From a virus, in the IMG/VR virus record IMGVR_UViG_3300047287_000154, positions 1 through 27,015 of that record: 27,015 nucleotides of DNA; one strand, written 5' to 3'. Shown here in pieces: positions 16,076 to 22,629 of the stretch. A program made the translations under genes and the position numbers. Under the pieces are notes generated by a model. It searched no databases. It saw only the letters and a list, made by a program, of their open reading frames with translations, and was not told where the DNA came from. The first letter of the stretch is position 1; the number at the start of each line of letters is the position of its first letter.

Positions 16076-16576
16076 ATGGCCTTTCCTGCTCTGATCCCAT
16101 CGGCTCGCGTCTACACGCCTGGCGATGTGCCGCAACAGCAACAGGTGACCCTCTCAGGCGTCAATAGCGGCTACAGGCAGGGCAACCGCAGGATCGGGCA
16201 GACGCTGCAGCTGGCGTTCAACAACATCAGCGAATCAGATCTGAACATCATCAAGGCTCATTACCTAGATCGGCAGGGCACCTTCGACATTTTCTTTCTG
16301 TCTGCCGAGGTATGGAACGGCTACACCACGCCACCAGTTCCGCTGCTGAGTGATTACGCATGGCGGTATGCCGGGCCGCCGGTCATCACAGATGGATCCT
16401 GCGATCTTTGGAGCGTCGAACTGGAGCTAACCACCTACGCGATCAACACCGGCGATCTGATTTTCGATGGCGGCTTAGCGGCTGCAACCCCAGCCCGCGA
16501 CTATATTCTTAACGGTGGGCTGGCTGCTGCCACGCCAGCACGCGACTATGTGATCAACCCTGGCGCAGCGACATGA
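16076..16576 (+). CDS. Minor tail protein, paralogue 2, with C-terminal repeat
   Basis: 166 aa, two bases after paralogue 1 (TAGCC-ATG). It shares the GDVPQQQ, QGNRRIGQTLQLAF and LSAEVWNGYTTPPV blocks with its neighbour, so the pair arose by gene duplication. It has an added tail of ~45 residues with an internal repeat, GGLAAATPARDY(I/V), present twice. The stop overlaps the tail-fibre ATG by four bases (ATGA at 16573). The repeated tail may dock to the fibre; that is inference from adjacency. Confidence 0.78.
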   Translation: MAFPALIPSARVYTPGDVPQQQQVTLSGVNSGYRQGNRRIGQTLQLAFNNISESDLNIIKAHYLDRQGTFDIFFLSAEVWNGYTTPPVPLLSDYAWRYAGPPVITDGSCDLWSVELELTTYAINTGDLIFDGGLAAATPARDYILNGGLAAATPARDYVINPGAAT

Positions 16577-18975
16577 GTATCACCCTCTCAGCACTGCAAC
16601 GGCAGCGCCGCGATACAGCAGCCAACTGGACGGCTGAAAATCCAACGCTGCTGGCTGGTGAGATTGGTGTTGAGAGTGATACCGGCTACTGGAAGATCGG
16701 CAACGGCAGCACCGCATGGGCCAGCCTTGGCTATGTACGTGGCACGCAGCTGAGCGCCTATCCGCTGACGAATGCGGATATCGCCAGCAATGCCGAAATC
16801 GCCGTTAGCAAACTGGCCGATGGCACGGCGCGGCAGCTGCTGCAGACCGCAGCCAATGGCAACGATGTTGAGTGGACAAGCAACATCGACGTGCCAGGCA
16901 CGTTGGACGTGACAGGTGCGGCAACCTTTGACAACAACGTCATCATTCAAGGCGATTTAACGGTCAATGGCACCGAGACGATCATCAATACTCAGACGCT
17001 GGACGTTGAAGATAAAAACATCGTCATCGGCAAGGTCACCACACCATCGGATGTGACGGCCGATGGTGGCGGCATCACACTCAAGGGGACCACCGACAAA
17101 ACGATCAGTTGGCTCGATGCCACCGACGCGTGGACGCTGAGCGAGCACGTCAACATTGCCAGCGCTAAGGAATACCGCATTGCTGGCACCAAGGTGCTGG
17201 ATGCCACCAGCTTGGGTAGTGGCGTCACCGGATCCAGCCTCACCAGTGTTGGCACCATTGGCACCGGCACATGGCAGGGCAGCACAATCGCCACTGGTTA
17301 TGGCGGCACCGGGCAGACCACCTATACCGACGGCCAACTGCTGATCGGCAAGACTGATGGAACGCTTGCTAAAGCCACAATCACGGCCGGCTCCGGTATT
17401 TCAGTAACAAACGGCAATGGCTCAATCTCCATTTCAGCCACTGGCGCAGGCGTTACTAGCATTTCTCAAGGAGATACAAAGGCGGAAGTTATAGACACAG
17501 GTACAGATGGGCGTTTTGTTGTCACGACAGAAAACAGCGAAAGGCTAAGAGTTGATAACGTTGGCCGTGTGGGGATTGGCGTAACGCCATCAACTATTGA
17601 TTCAACGGCAAGCCGTGGCGTGCTTGCATTGGATGGCGGAACAAGTGTTGCTTTTTGGGCCAGTATTGCCGGTACTGGCAAAGGCACTTTTCAGCATGAC
17701 GGCACTAATGCCATTTTGTACAATTCAGCGAATGGCTACCTAGCGTTTGGCACTAACAATACAGAACGTCTGCGTATATCGTCTTCCGGTGCGATTACAA
17801 CTAGCAATGACATCACACTGAACGCTCAATCTGATCTGCGCTTTGCCGACGCTGACAGCAGCAACTGGGTTGCCTTCCAAGGTCCTGCATCGATCACCAG
17901 TAACGTCACTTGGACCCTGCCCAGTGCAGATGGCACCAGCGGACAAGTTCTGAGCACTAATGGCTCAGGCACATTGTCTTGGGCTACGGCTTCCGGTGGC
18001 GGCGGATCAAGCATTACTCAAGGCAATACCACCGCTGAAGTCATCGACACCGGCAGCGATGGCCGATTTGTTGTGACGACGGAGGGCAGTGAGAGAGCGC
18101 GTATTGACAGCTCCGGCAGGCTCTTAGTTGGTACGTCTACTAGCCTTAGGAGTTCAGCACTTGTTCAAATTGCAGGAACAAATTATCCTGGCTTTGATAT
18201 TAACTCATTTGGCTCAAGTAGTGCCTGTGAATTGGCATTAAGACGGGCTCGGGGCACTCAAGGTTCGCCAACTGTTGTGGCAAGTGGCGACACTGTAGGG
18301 GTTGTTTATTTTCAGGGATATGATGGCGCTAATCATATAACCGCAGCAACAATTCAGGCAAACATAGACGCCACTCCCGGCACTAACGACATGCCGGGCA
18401 GGTTAGTGTTCTCCGTTTCGAGCGATGGCTCGGCATCGCCAACCGAACGCATGAGGGTAAGAAACGATGGCTGGGTGGGGATTTTTAGCGCCACAGAAAC
18501 GTTATCGTTGCGTTCTGCTGCAGCAGCCAGCAGCACCTCCGCATTCTTGGATGGTCGCCCTAGTGCGACTAACACTACCGATGGCGGATCCTCAACTATT
18601 AAGATTTACACAAACGGCAACGTTTTCAATACAAATAACTCCTACGGCTCCATTTCTGACATCAAGCTAAAGGAGAACATTGTTGATGCCAATTCGCAAT
18701 GGAATGATCTTAAGGCTCTACAGGTTCGTAACTACAATTTTAAGGAAGGTCAAACCCATACTCAAATCGGTCTGATTGCCCAAGAAGTCGAACTTGTTTC
18801 CCCTGGACTTGTCAGCGAAACCCCTGACCGCGACGAAGATGGCAACGACCTTGGCACCGTTACCAAGAGCGTCAACTATTCCGTCCTCTACATGAAGGCG
18901 GTGAAGGCACTGCAAGAAGCAATGGAGCGGATTGAAGCTCTGGAAGCCAAAGTCGCAGCCTTTGAGGCGTCGTAG
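16573..18975 (+). CDS. Tail fibre with Mtd-like N-terminus and C-terminal S74 chaperone
   Basis: 800 aa. Residues ~15-55 (NPTLLAGEIGVESDTGYWKIGNGSTAWASLGY) form the Mtd_N-like attachment domain. Residues ~105-185 (GDLTVNGTETIINTQTLDVEDKNIVIG, GGGITLKGTTDKTISW) resemble cyanophage T4-like fibre shafts. A Gly/Ser/Thr-rich shaft follows with two ~42-residue repeats at ~297 and ~480 (AEVIDTG.DGRFVVTTE.SER.R). The end is an intramolecular chaperone of peptidase family S74: SDIKLKEN with catalytic Ser695 and Lys700, and a final coiled coil (KALQEAMERIEALEAKVAAF). The chaperone trimerises the fibre and then cuts itself off before Ser695. DNA for parts of the shaft and tip is more AT-rich than its flanks, a hint of exchanged receptor-binding segments. 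Confidence 0.93.
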   Translation: MSITLSALQRQRRDTAANWTAENPTLLAGEIGVESDTGYWKIGNGSTAWASLGYVRGTQLSAYPLTNADIASNAEIAVSKLADGTARQLLQTAANGNDVEWTSNIDVPGTLDVTGAATFDNNVIIQGDLTVNGTETIINTQTLDVEDKNIVIGKVTTPSDVTADGGGITLKGTTDKTISWLDATDAWTLSEHVNIASAKEYRIAGTKVLDATSLGSGVTGSSLTSVGTIGTGTWQGSTIATGYGGTGQTTYTDGQLLIGKTDGTLAKATITAGSGISVTNGNGSISISATGAGVTSISQGDTKAEVIDTGTDGRFVVTTENSERLRVDNVGRVGIGVTPSTIDSTASRGVLALDGGTSVAFWASIAGTGKGTFQHDGTNAILYNSANGYLAFGTNNTERLRISSSGAITTSNDITLNAQSDLRFADADSSNWVAFQGPASITSNVTWTLPSADGTSGQVLSTNGSGTLSWATASGGGGSSITQGNTTAEVIDTGSDGRFVVTTEGSERARIDSSGRLLVGTSTSLRSSALVQIAGTNYPGFDINSFGSSSACELALRRARGTQGSPTVVASGDTVGVVYFQGYDGANHITAATIQANIDATPGTNDMPGRLVFSVSSDGSASPTERMRVRNDGWVGIFSATETLSLRSAAAASSTSAFLDGRPSATNTTDGGSSTIKIYTNGNVFNTNNSYGSISDIKLKENIVDANSQWNDLKALQVRNYNFKEGQTHTQIGLIAQEVELVSPGLVSETPDRDEDGNDLGTVTKSVNYSVLYMKAVKALQEAMERIEALEAKVAAFEAS

Positions 18976-19012
18976 TCCTACTCTCTAAACGTTCTTGCGC
19001 GTAACAGGTCTG

Positions 19013-19046
19013 GCTGACACATTTTTTGTCAGTCGGATCTATTTTT
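19013..19046 (+). terminator. Weak terminator-like hairpin after tail fibre
   Basis: CTGACA (19014-19019) pairs with TGTCAG (19027-19032) around a T-rich loop; five Ts follow at 19042-19046 after a nine-base gap. The distance between stem and T-run is longer than in a good intrinsic terminator, so partial termination or an RNA-processing hairpin is possible. Confidence 0.35.
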
Positions 19047-19070
19047 GCGCAATGGCTTTTTTGCTGTAAT
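19042..19070 (+). promoter_or_regulatory. Candidate promoter for the small-gene and lysis block
   Basis: TGTAAT at 19065-19070 is preceded by an extended TG (19062-19063), and TTTTTG lies 17 bases upstream at 19042-19047. The -10 is good (five of six), the -35 is poor. It falls in the largest gap of the late region (18976-19125), where a change of transcription level is plausible. Confidence 0.35.
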
Positions 19071-19125
19071 GTGGTGGGGCAGCGAGTTTGCACCTCCTGC
19101 CCCTGGCCACAGTTCCCTAAAAACC

Positions 19126-19299
19126 ATGACCCAACAAGCTTACCGGGGCACGCCCCACACACCTTGGGCGAGAGACGGGAAAGTCTTTCTGTCCAATGAC
19201 GAAGACAGTCATTACACCCAAGAGTTCCAGAGCCGCGAAGAGCTGGAAGTGTTCATCCAGCAGTTACGTGCCACGGCTGATGAAGCTTGGCCAAACTGA
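19126..19299 (+). CDS. Small hypothetical protein, 57 aa
   Basis: I start it at ATG 19126 (AAAACC-ATG). The frame is open back to 19045, but the first 27 codons overlap the promoter-like region and include a Cys-free, Trp-rich stretch that does not look conserved. The product (TPHTPWARDGKVFLSNDEDS, then SREELEVFIQQLRATADEAW) is acidic, with a predicted beta pair followed by a helix. It has the style of short cyanophage proteins. No function known. Confidence 0.65.
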   Translation: MTQQAYRGTPHTPWARDGKVFLSNDEDSHYTQEFQSREELEVFIQQLRATADEAWPN

Positions 19300-19317
19300 G
19301 TAACCATTACCACTTCT

Positions 19318-19539
19318 ATGTCTGAACTTTCACCAAGTGCGCAGGCGGTGCTGGATGCCTACCGCTCGTCGCACCTCAGCATCAACAACCTCGCCGCTGC
19401 CCTGCGTGCTGCTGCGGATCAGGTGGTGCCGGAGGAGCCGCTTTACGGCGGTGACCAACGTTGGATGTTTGAGCGCGATGCCCGTCAGGCTTGTCGCAAG
19501 AAACTCCTCGCAATCGCTGATGAGCTTGAAGCCCAGTAG
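19318..19539 (+). CDS. Small helical hypothetical protein, 73 aa
   Basis: All-alpha composition: LSPSAQAVLDAYRSSHLSINNLAAALRAAADQV, then RDARQACRKKLLAIADELEAQ. The motif of an Ala-rich helix pair linked by a VVPEEPLYGG loop recalls short proteins seen repeatedly in marine cyanophages and Synechococcus prophages, where they are often found in several copies. Start ATG 19318 lacks Shine-Dalgarno. Function unknown. Confidence 0.7.
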   Translation: MSELSPSAQAVLDAYRSSHLSINNLAAALRAAADQVVPEEPLYGGDQRWMFERDARQACRKKLLAIADELEAQ

Positions 19540-19616
19540 TCACCTTCACTAGGCGGGCAACCGGCCTGTTCAACAGGTTGCACCCACCAATAAGCTGGAA
19601 CATCGCCACCTCATCC

Positions 19617-19949
19617 ATGGCTAAAGCCGCGCCTGCACCTGAACCGACCGTTACGGTTGCTTGGAACATCGCCAACCTCGAGCGCGAAACCGCCGATGGC
19701 TATGTCTATACAGCGCACTACACCGTTGACGCGACAGACGGCACCTACTCAGCTGGTGCCTATGGCTCCATCGGGTTTGAGCGCCCCGAACAGCTGATCC
19801 CATTTAAGGATCTCACCAAGGATCAGGTAATTGAGTGGGTCAAGGAAGTCCTTGGTGATGACAAGGTGCTAGAGATCGGTCAGGCACTGCTTAGCCAGAT
19901 CGAAGAACAGCGCCAGCCCACCAAGCAAGCTGGCGTACCGTGGCAGTAA
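19617..19949 (+). CDS. DUF7936-like cyanophage protein, 110 aa
   Basis: I choose ATG 19617 (CATCC-ATG) over the open TTG at 19578. The pattern TVAWNIANLERETADGYVYTAHYTVDATDGTYSAG.YGSIGF, followed by IPFKDLTKDQVIEWVKEVLGDDKVLEIGQALLSQIEEQ, fits a small family I associate with cyanophage genomes (DUF7936-like): a beta domain, then two helices. Its function is unknown. The 3' end overlaps the 45-aa gene that follows by ten bases. Confidence 0.75.
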   Translation: MAKAAPAPEPTVTVAWNIANLERETADGYVYTAHYTVDATDGTYSAGAYGSIGFERPEQLIPFKDLTKDQVIEWVKEVLGDDKVLEIGQALLSQIEEQRQPTKQAGVPWQ

Positions 19950-20077
19950 AAGCCAAAACCGGCACAGCGCGGATCGACCACCAGCCCGGTCCCCCGAAAA
20001 CAACCCGCCAGGGCTTCGGGCAAAACAGCCGCCCACGCCGGCGCGGCAAGAAACCCCTACGCGGGCAGGGTCGGTAA
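19940..20077 (+). CDS. Tiny basic protein (45 aa) of cyanophage type
   Basis: A GTG at 19940, overlapping the previous gene by ten bases, opens a 45-codon frame ending TAA at 20077. The product starts MAVKAKTGTARIDHQPGPP, continues KTTRQGFGQNSRPRRRGKK and ends RGQGR. It has about a dozen Arg/Lys and no acidic residue except one Asp. The pattern TG.aR.DH.PG.PK.TRQG...RGQG(R/K) is one I recall from many marine cyanophage genomes. Such a basic peptide could bind nucleic acid, but no function is established. The reading frame alone would be weak evidence; the resemblance raises confidence. Confidence 0.7.
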   Translation: MAVKAKTGTARIDHQPGPPKTTRQGFGQNSRPRRRGKKPLRGQGR

Positions 20078-20102
20078 GCTGAAGGGGTAGCCCCATGGCG
20101 CC

Positions 20103-20351
20103 ATGATCGAAGTCATCGCTGCCATCGCTGGCGCTTCAATATCAGTTGCAGCCATGGGTGCTGCTGGTTTCAGCCGCAAATCTGATGAAGCCCGCGAGGC
20201 CGTTATACGCCTCACCTCAGCTGTGGAGCACATCGCCTCACAGCTCGAGGTGCTTCATAGCGATATCAAGGAAGATCGCAAGGAGACATTCACCCGGCTA
20301 TCGACGGTAGAGCAGCGGGTCTCTAGGTTGGAAGCATCGCCACCCCGTTAG
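20103..20351 (+). CDS. Small membrane protein with coiled coil, possible lysis protein
   Basis: 82 aa. One N-terminal hydrophobic segment (IEVIAAIAGASISVAAMGAAGF) is followed by a charged helical region (EAVIRLTSAVEHIASQLEVLHSDIKEDRKETFTRLSTVEQRVSRLEAS) with heptad spacing suggesting a coiled coil. This is the layout of many phage membrane proteins located near lysis genes, including some holin-associated proteins. It lies just before a second small membrane protein and the endolysin. A holin or antiholin-like role is plausible but not shown. Confidence 0.7.
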   Translation: MIEVIAAIAGASISVAAMGAAGFSRKSDEAREAVIRLTSAVEHIASQLEVLHSDIKEDRKETFTRLSTVEQRVSRLEASPPR

Positions 20352-20353
20352 CA

Positions 20354-20500
20354 ATGGAACAGGCAACCACTCTCGCCATCATCGCCATCATCGTGGCTGC
20401 CGGCTCTGAGATCATCGCCGTCTCACCGCTGAAGTCCAACAGCTGGGTGCAGCTGATCTTTCAAGCGCTACGGATCGCCTTCCCAAAGCAGCGTCGCTGA
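20354..20500 (+). CDS. 48-aa membrane protein, candidate holin
   Basis: ATG 20354 is two bases after the previous stop; TGA is at 20498-20500, three bases before the endolysin. The N-terminal stretch ATTLAIIAIIVAAGSEIIAV is a good transmembrane segment; SPLKSNSWVQLIFQALRIAF forms a second, amphipathic or membrane-associated helix and the tail PKQRR is positive. I recall closely similar short proteins (SEII..SPLK.NSWVQL) in cyanophages. Size, topology and position directly upstream of the lysozyme make it the best holin candidate here, though two-helix peptides of 48 aa are at the small end for holins. Confidence 0.7.
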   Translation: MEQATTLAIIAIIVAAGSEIIAVSPLKSNSWVQLIFQALRIAFPKQRR

Positions 20501-20503
20501 ATC

Positions 20504-21583
20504 ATGGCCAACGACGCGCCAATCACCCTGCAGCAGCTCTTCAAGTATTTCAAGGGCCAGCCGCATCAGAGCGCCGCGATTCAGCAGCTCGATCAGGATC
20601 TCTCCGCCAACGGCTACGACGCCGCAATGCGTCGCGACCGCGAATGGTTCCAAACCTGGAGCCAAGACGGCAAGCAAACCGATCTCGCCGGCGCCATCAA
20701 GCTCATTAAGGAGTTCGAGGGCTGTCACCTCAGCGCCTACCCCGATCCGCTCAGCGGTGGCGAGCCGTGGACCATCGGCTATGGCACCACGCGCTATAGC
20801 AATGGCACGCCCGTGAAACGTGGCGACATGATTAACGTGATCGAGGCCGATATGCTGCTGCGCCTTGAGATCGACCGCATCACTGACAAGCTGCGCACCA
20901 CCGTGCCGCACTGGAATGTGATGGATGACAATCAGCGCAGTGCCCTGGTGAGCTTCGCCTACAACCTCGGCGCTGGCTTCTACGGATCAGCAGGATTCGA
21001 GACCATCAGCAAGCGTCTGCGAGAGCGCAACTGGGCAGCAGTGCCAGCAGCGCTCGAGCTCTACCGCAACCCTGGCACCAATGTGGAGGCTGGCCTGCTG
21101 CGCCGCCGCCGTGCTGAAGGCAAATTATGGGGGCAGCATCAGGCTGCAGCACAGCCGGAGACCGCCAAGCTGCGCCCCGGCAGCCCCTTCACGGCCAGGA
21201 TCACGCCGCACATCAGGTTGGGGGAATTTGCGCTGGATCAGGAGGCCCGCAGATTCCAGAATCAGGGTCAGCTCGATATTGCTGCAGAGCTAGCGGCGTT
21301 CTTGGAGCGGGTGCGCGTGCAATTCGGAGGGAAACCCATCGTGATCACATCGGGCTATCGCCCGCCTGCTATCAATGCCGCAGCCGGTGGCGCCAGCAAC
21401 AGCGAGCACCTCTACAAACCTGGATGCGGTGCGGTCGATTTCGTGATTCAAGGCGCCGACATGATGGCGGTGCAACGCTGGTGCGATCAGAACTGGCCCT
21501 ATTCGCTGGGCTACGCCGCTCCTCAGTTCATCCATCTAGGCATCCGCGCTGGCAGACCTAAAGTCCGCTGGGATTACAACTGA
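20504..21583 (+). CDS. Two-domain endolysin: GH24 lysozyme plus M15 peptidase
   Basis: 359 aa cell-wall hydrolase. After a ~60-residue N-terminal region, residues ~62-208 are a T4-type lysozyme: the catalytic triad is visible as Glu72 in EFEG, Asp81 and Thr90 in WTIGYG, with ALVSFAYNLG further on. Residues ~233-357 are an M15-type zinc peptidase with SGYRPP (283-288), His302 and Asp312 in SEHLYKPGCGAVDF, and His344 in FIHLG. The two activities would cut the glycan strands and the peptide cross-links or stems. No signal peptide is seen, so a holin is needed. Fusions of these two domains are known but uncommon. Confidence 0.93.
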   Translation: MANDAPITLQQLFKYFKGQPHQSAAIQQLDQDLSANGYDAAMRRDREWFQTWSQDGKQTDLAGAIKLIKEFEGCHLSAYPDPLSGGEPWTIGYGTTRYSNGTPVKRGDMINVIEADMLLRLEIDRITDKLRTTVPHWNVMDDNQRSALVSFAYNLGAGFYGSAGFETISKRLRERNWAAVPAALELYRNPGTNVEAGLLRRRRAEGKLWGQHQAAAQPETAKLRPGSPFTARITPHIRLGEFALDQEARRFQNQGQLDIAAELAAFLERVRVQFGGKPIVITSGYRPPAINAAAGGASNSEHLYKPGCGAVDFVIQGADMMAVQRWCDQNWPYSLGYAAPQFIHLGIRAGRPKVRWDYN

Positions 21584-21587
21584 GCCT

Positions 21588-22103
21588 GTGCTGCTACCTG
21601 ACCACGAGATCCGCCGGCTGTGCCAACAGCATTCAATGCTGTCGCCATACAACGAAGAACAGCTCAATCCAGCCAGCTATGACGTGACGCTCGGCACGCA
21701 GGTGATGATGGAGGTGGCCAGCACCGCCGAGCTGCAGAAGGTGCAGCTGCATGGCCATACACAACAGGATCCGTTCTGGATTCAGCCTGGTGAGTTCTTT
21801 TTGGCTGAAACGCAGGAGATCTTCAACCTGCCCAACCACGTCGGCGCTCAGTTTGTGCTCAAGTCCAGCCGCGCACGCGAGGGCTGGGATCATGCTGAGG
21901 CTGGCTGGGCAGATCCAGGATGGTTTGGCAGCAGACTCACCATGGAGCTACGCAACCAACGGCGACTGCATCCGCTGCCGATCTGGCCTGGCTTACGCAT
22001 CGGTCAGATGAAGTTCCTACTAGTAAGCGGCACCGTGGAGCGCAGCTACGCAGAAACCGGAAGATATAACGCAGACCTGGGCGTTACCGGATCCAAGGGC
22101 TAG
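21588..22103 (+). CDS. dCTP deaminase/dUTPase-like protein
   Basis: 171 aa from GTG 21588. The family pattern is clear: EEQLNPASYDVTLG, then a GEFFLAETQEIFNLP strand pair, then SSRAREGWDHAEAGWADPGWFGSRLTMELRN. Glu120 in TMELRN aligns with the catalytic Glu of dCTP deaminases. The end RSYAETGRYN..LGVTGS resembles their nucleotide-binding tail. Such enzymes convert dCTP to dUTP, and related phage proteins keep dUTP low or alter pools for DNA synthesis. Its place as last gene of the late operon, downstream of the endolysin, is unexpected for nucleotide metabolism. Whether it deaminates dCTP or hydrolyses dUTP cannot be told. Confidence 0.85.
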   Translation: MLLPDHEIRRLCQQHSMLSPYNEEQLNPASYDVTLGTQVMMEVASTAELQKVQLHGHTQQDPFWIQPGEFFLAETQEIFNLPNHVGAQFVLKSSRAREGWDHAEAGWADPGWFGSRLTMELRNQRRLHPLPIWPGLRIGQMKFLLVSGTVERSYAETGRYNADLGVTGSKG

Positions 22104-22129
22104 CGTTCAATCGGAGAGCCAAAGGTCCA

Positions 22130-22342
22130 CTAAGCGCCGGCCTGAGCAACTGGCGCTTTTTTCATGGGATGCGATAGCTCACCCATCCGTAGGCGATAGA
22201 TCTTGTTTGGCGCTTCGGCAGGATCATCCATTGGAATCATCGTGTAATCATCGCAGCCGTGCGATTCAGCGAAGTGGCTGGCGGCTGTGTGGCTGAGGAA
22301 CGGGCCAACGTGCCACGGGCCGATGCGGAGGATGTAGGTCAT
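22130..22342 (-). CDS. Small hypothetical protein, leftward, 70 aa
   Basis: Start at ATG 22342 (MTYILRIGPWHVGPFLSH); an upstream open frame to 22381 is less likely. The product has a beta start (YILRIGPWHVGPF), then AASHFAESHGCDDYTMIPMDDP and a basic tail. The layout recalls a short cyanophage family whose members begin with IL(R/K)IGP.HVGPF. It is isolated between two rightward blocks and converges on the late-operon terminator, which lies inside its last ten codons. Function unknown. Confidence 0.6.
   Translation of the reverse strand: MTYILRIGPWHVGPFLSHTAASHFAESHGCDDYTMIPMDDPAEAPNKIYRLRMGELSHPMKKAPVAQAGA
22132..22162 (+). terminator. Intrinsic terminator of the rightward late operon
   Basis: AAGCGCC (22132-22138) pairs with GGCGCTT (22152-22158), seven base pairs plus a G-T, followed by a T-run to 22162. 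It works only for rightward transcription, 29 bases after the dCTP deaminase-like gene. It overlaps the last codons of the leftward gene on the other strand. Confidence 0.78.
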
Positions 22343-22446
22343 GCGCGAGACCGTAGCGCGAATCCTGCGCTGCAATCCCATAGCAAATCTGTAATCCCAT
22401 GAGACTCAGTGGCGACCGCTACCGTTAGCCAAGCGGCGGCCAGCCC
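22343..22446. promoter_or_regulatory. Divergent intergenic region with repeated motifs
   Basis: This gap separates a leftward and a rightward gene, so it probably holds promoters for both. AATCCCAT is repeated directly at 22374-22381 and 22393-22400. TGAGACTCA at 22400-22408 is the reverse complement of TGAGTCTCA at 56-64 near the left end. No convincing -35/-10 pair was found. Confidence 0.4.
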
Positions 22447-22629
22447 ATGCGGGCGTTCTACCTGGAGATCTCCGCCAAGCTGATCATCCGCTCTGATTCC
22501 GAACCCGACGACCTGCCATCTGACATTTACAGCCACCTGGCCGAGTTCATCCCCTCCGATGACGACATCATCGACATCGAAGTGAACTGCGTTCCCCTGC
22601 CGCCGGATCTTGGAACGTCACCACATTGA
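22447..22629 (+). CDS. Small acidic hypothetical protein, 60 aa
   Basis: Starts MRAFYLEISAKLIIRSDSEPDD and ends DDDIIDIEVNCVPLPPDLG. A beta strand, a helix (PSDIYSHLAEFI) and a second strand suggest a compact alpha/beta fold. The frame overlaps the HNH gene by 20 bases. I recall similar short proteins from marine cyanophages but know no function. The start context is CAGCCC-ATG without Shine-Dalgarno. Confidence 0.65.
   Translation: MRAFYLEISAKLIIRSDSEPDDLPSDIYSHLAEFIPSDDDIIDIEVNCVPLPPDLGTSPH

Noticed and set aside
19555-19586. Inverted repeat GCAACC...GGTTGC in the gap 19540-19616
   Set aside because: It can form competing weak hairpins (six pairs with a 13-base loop, or four pairs), but has no T-run and no clear link to a gene start, so no function is claimed.
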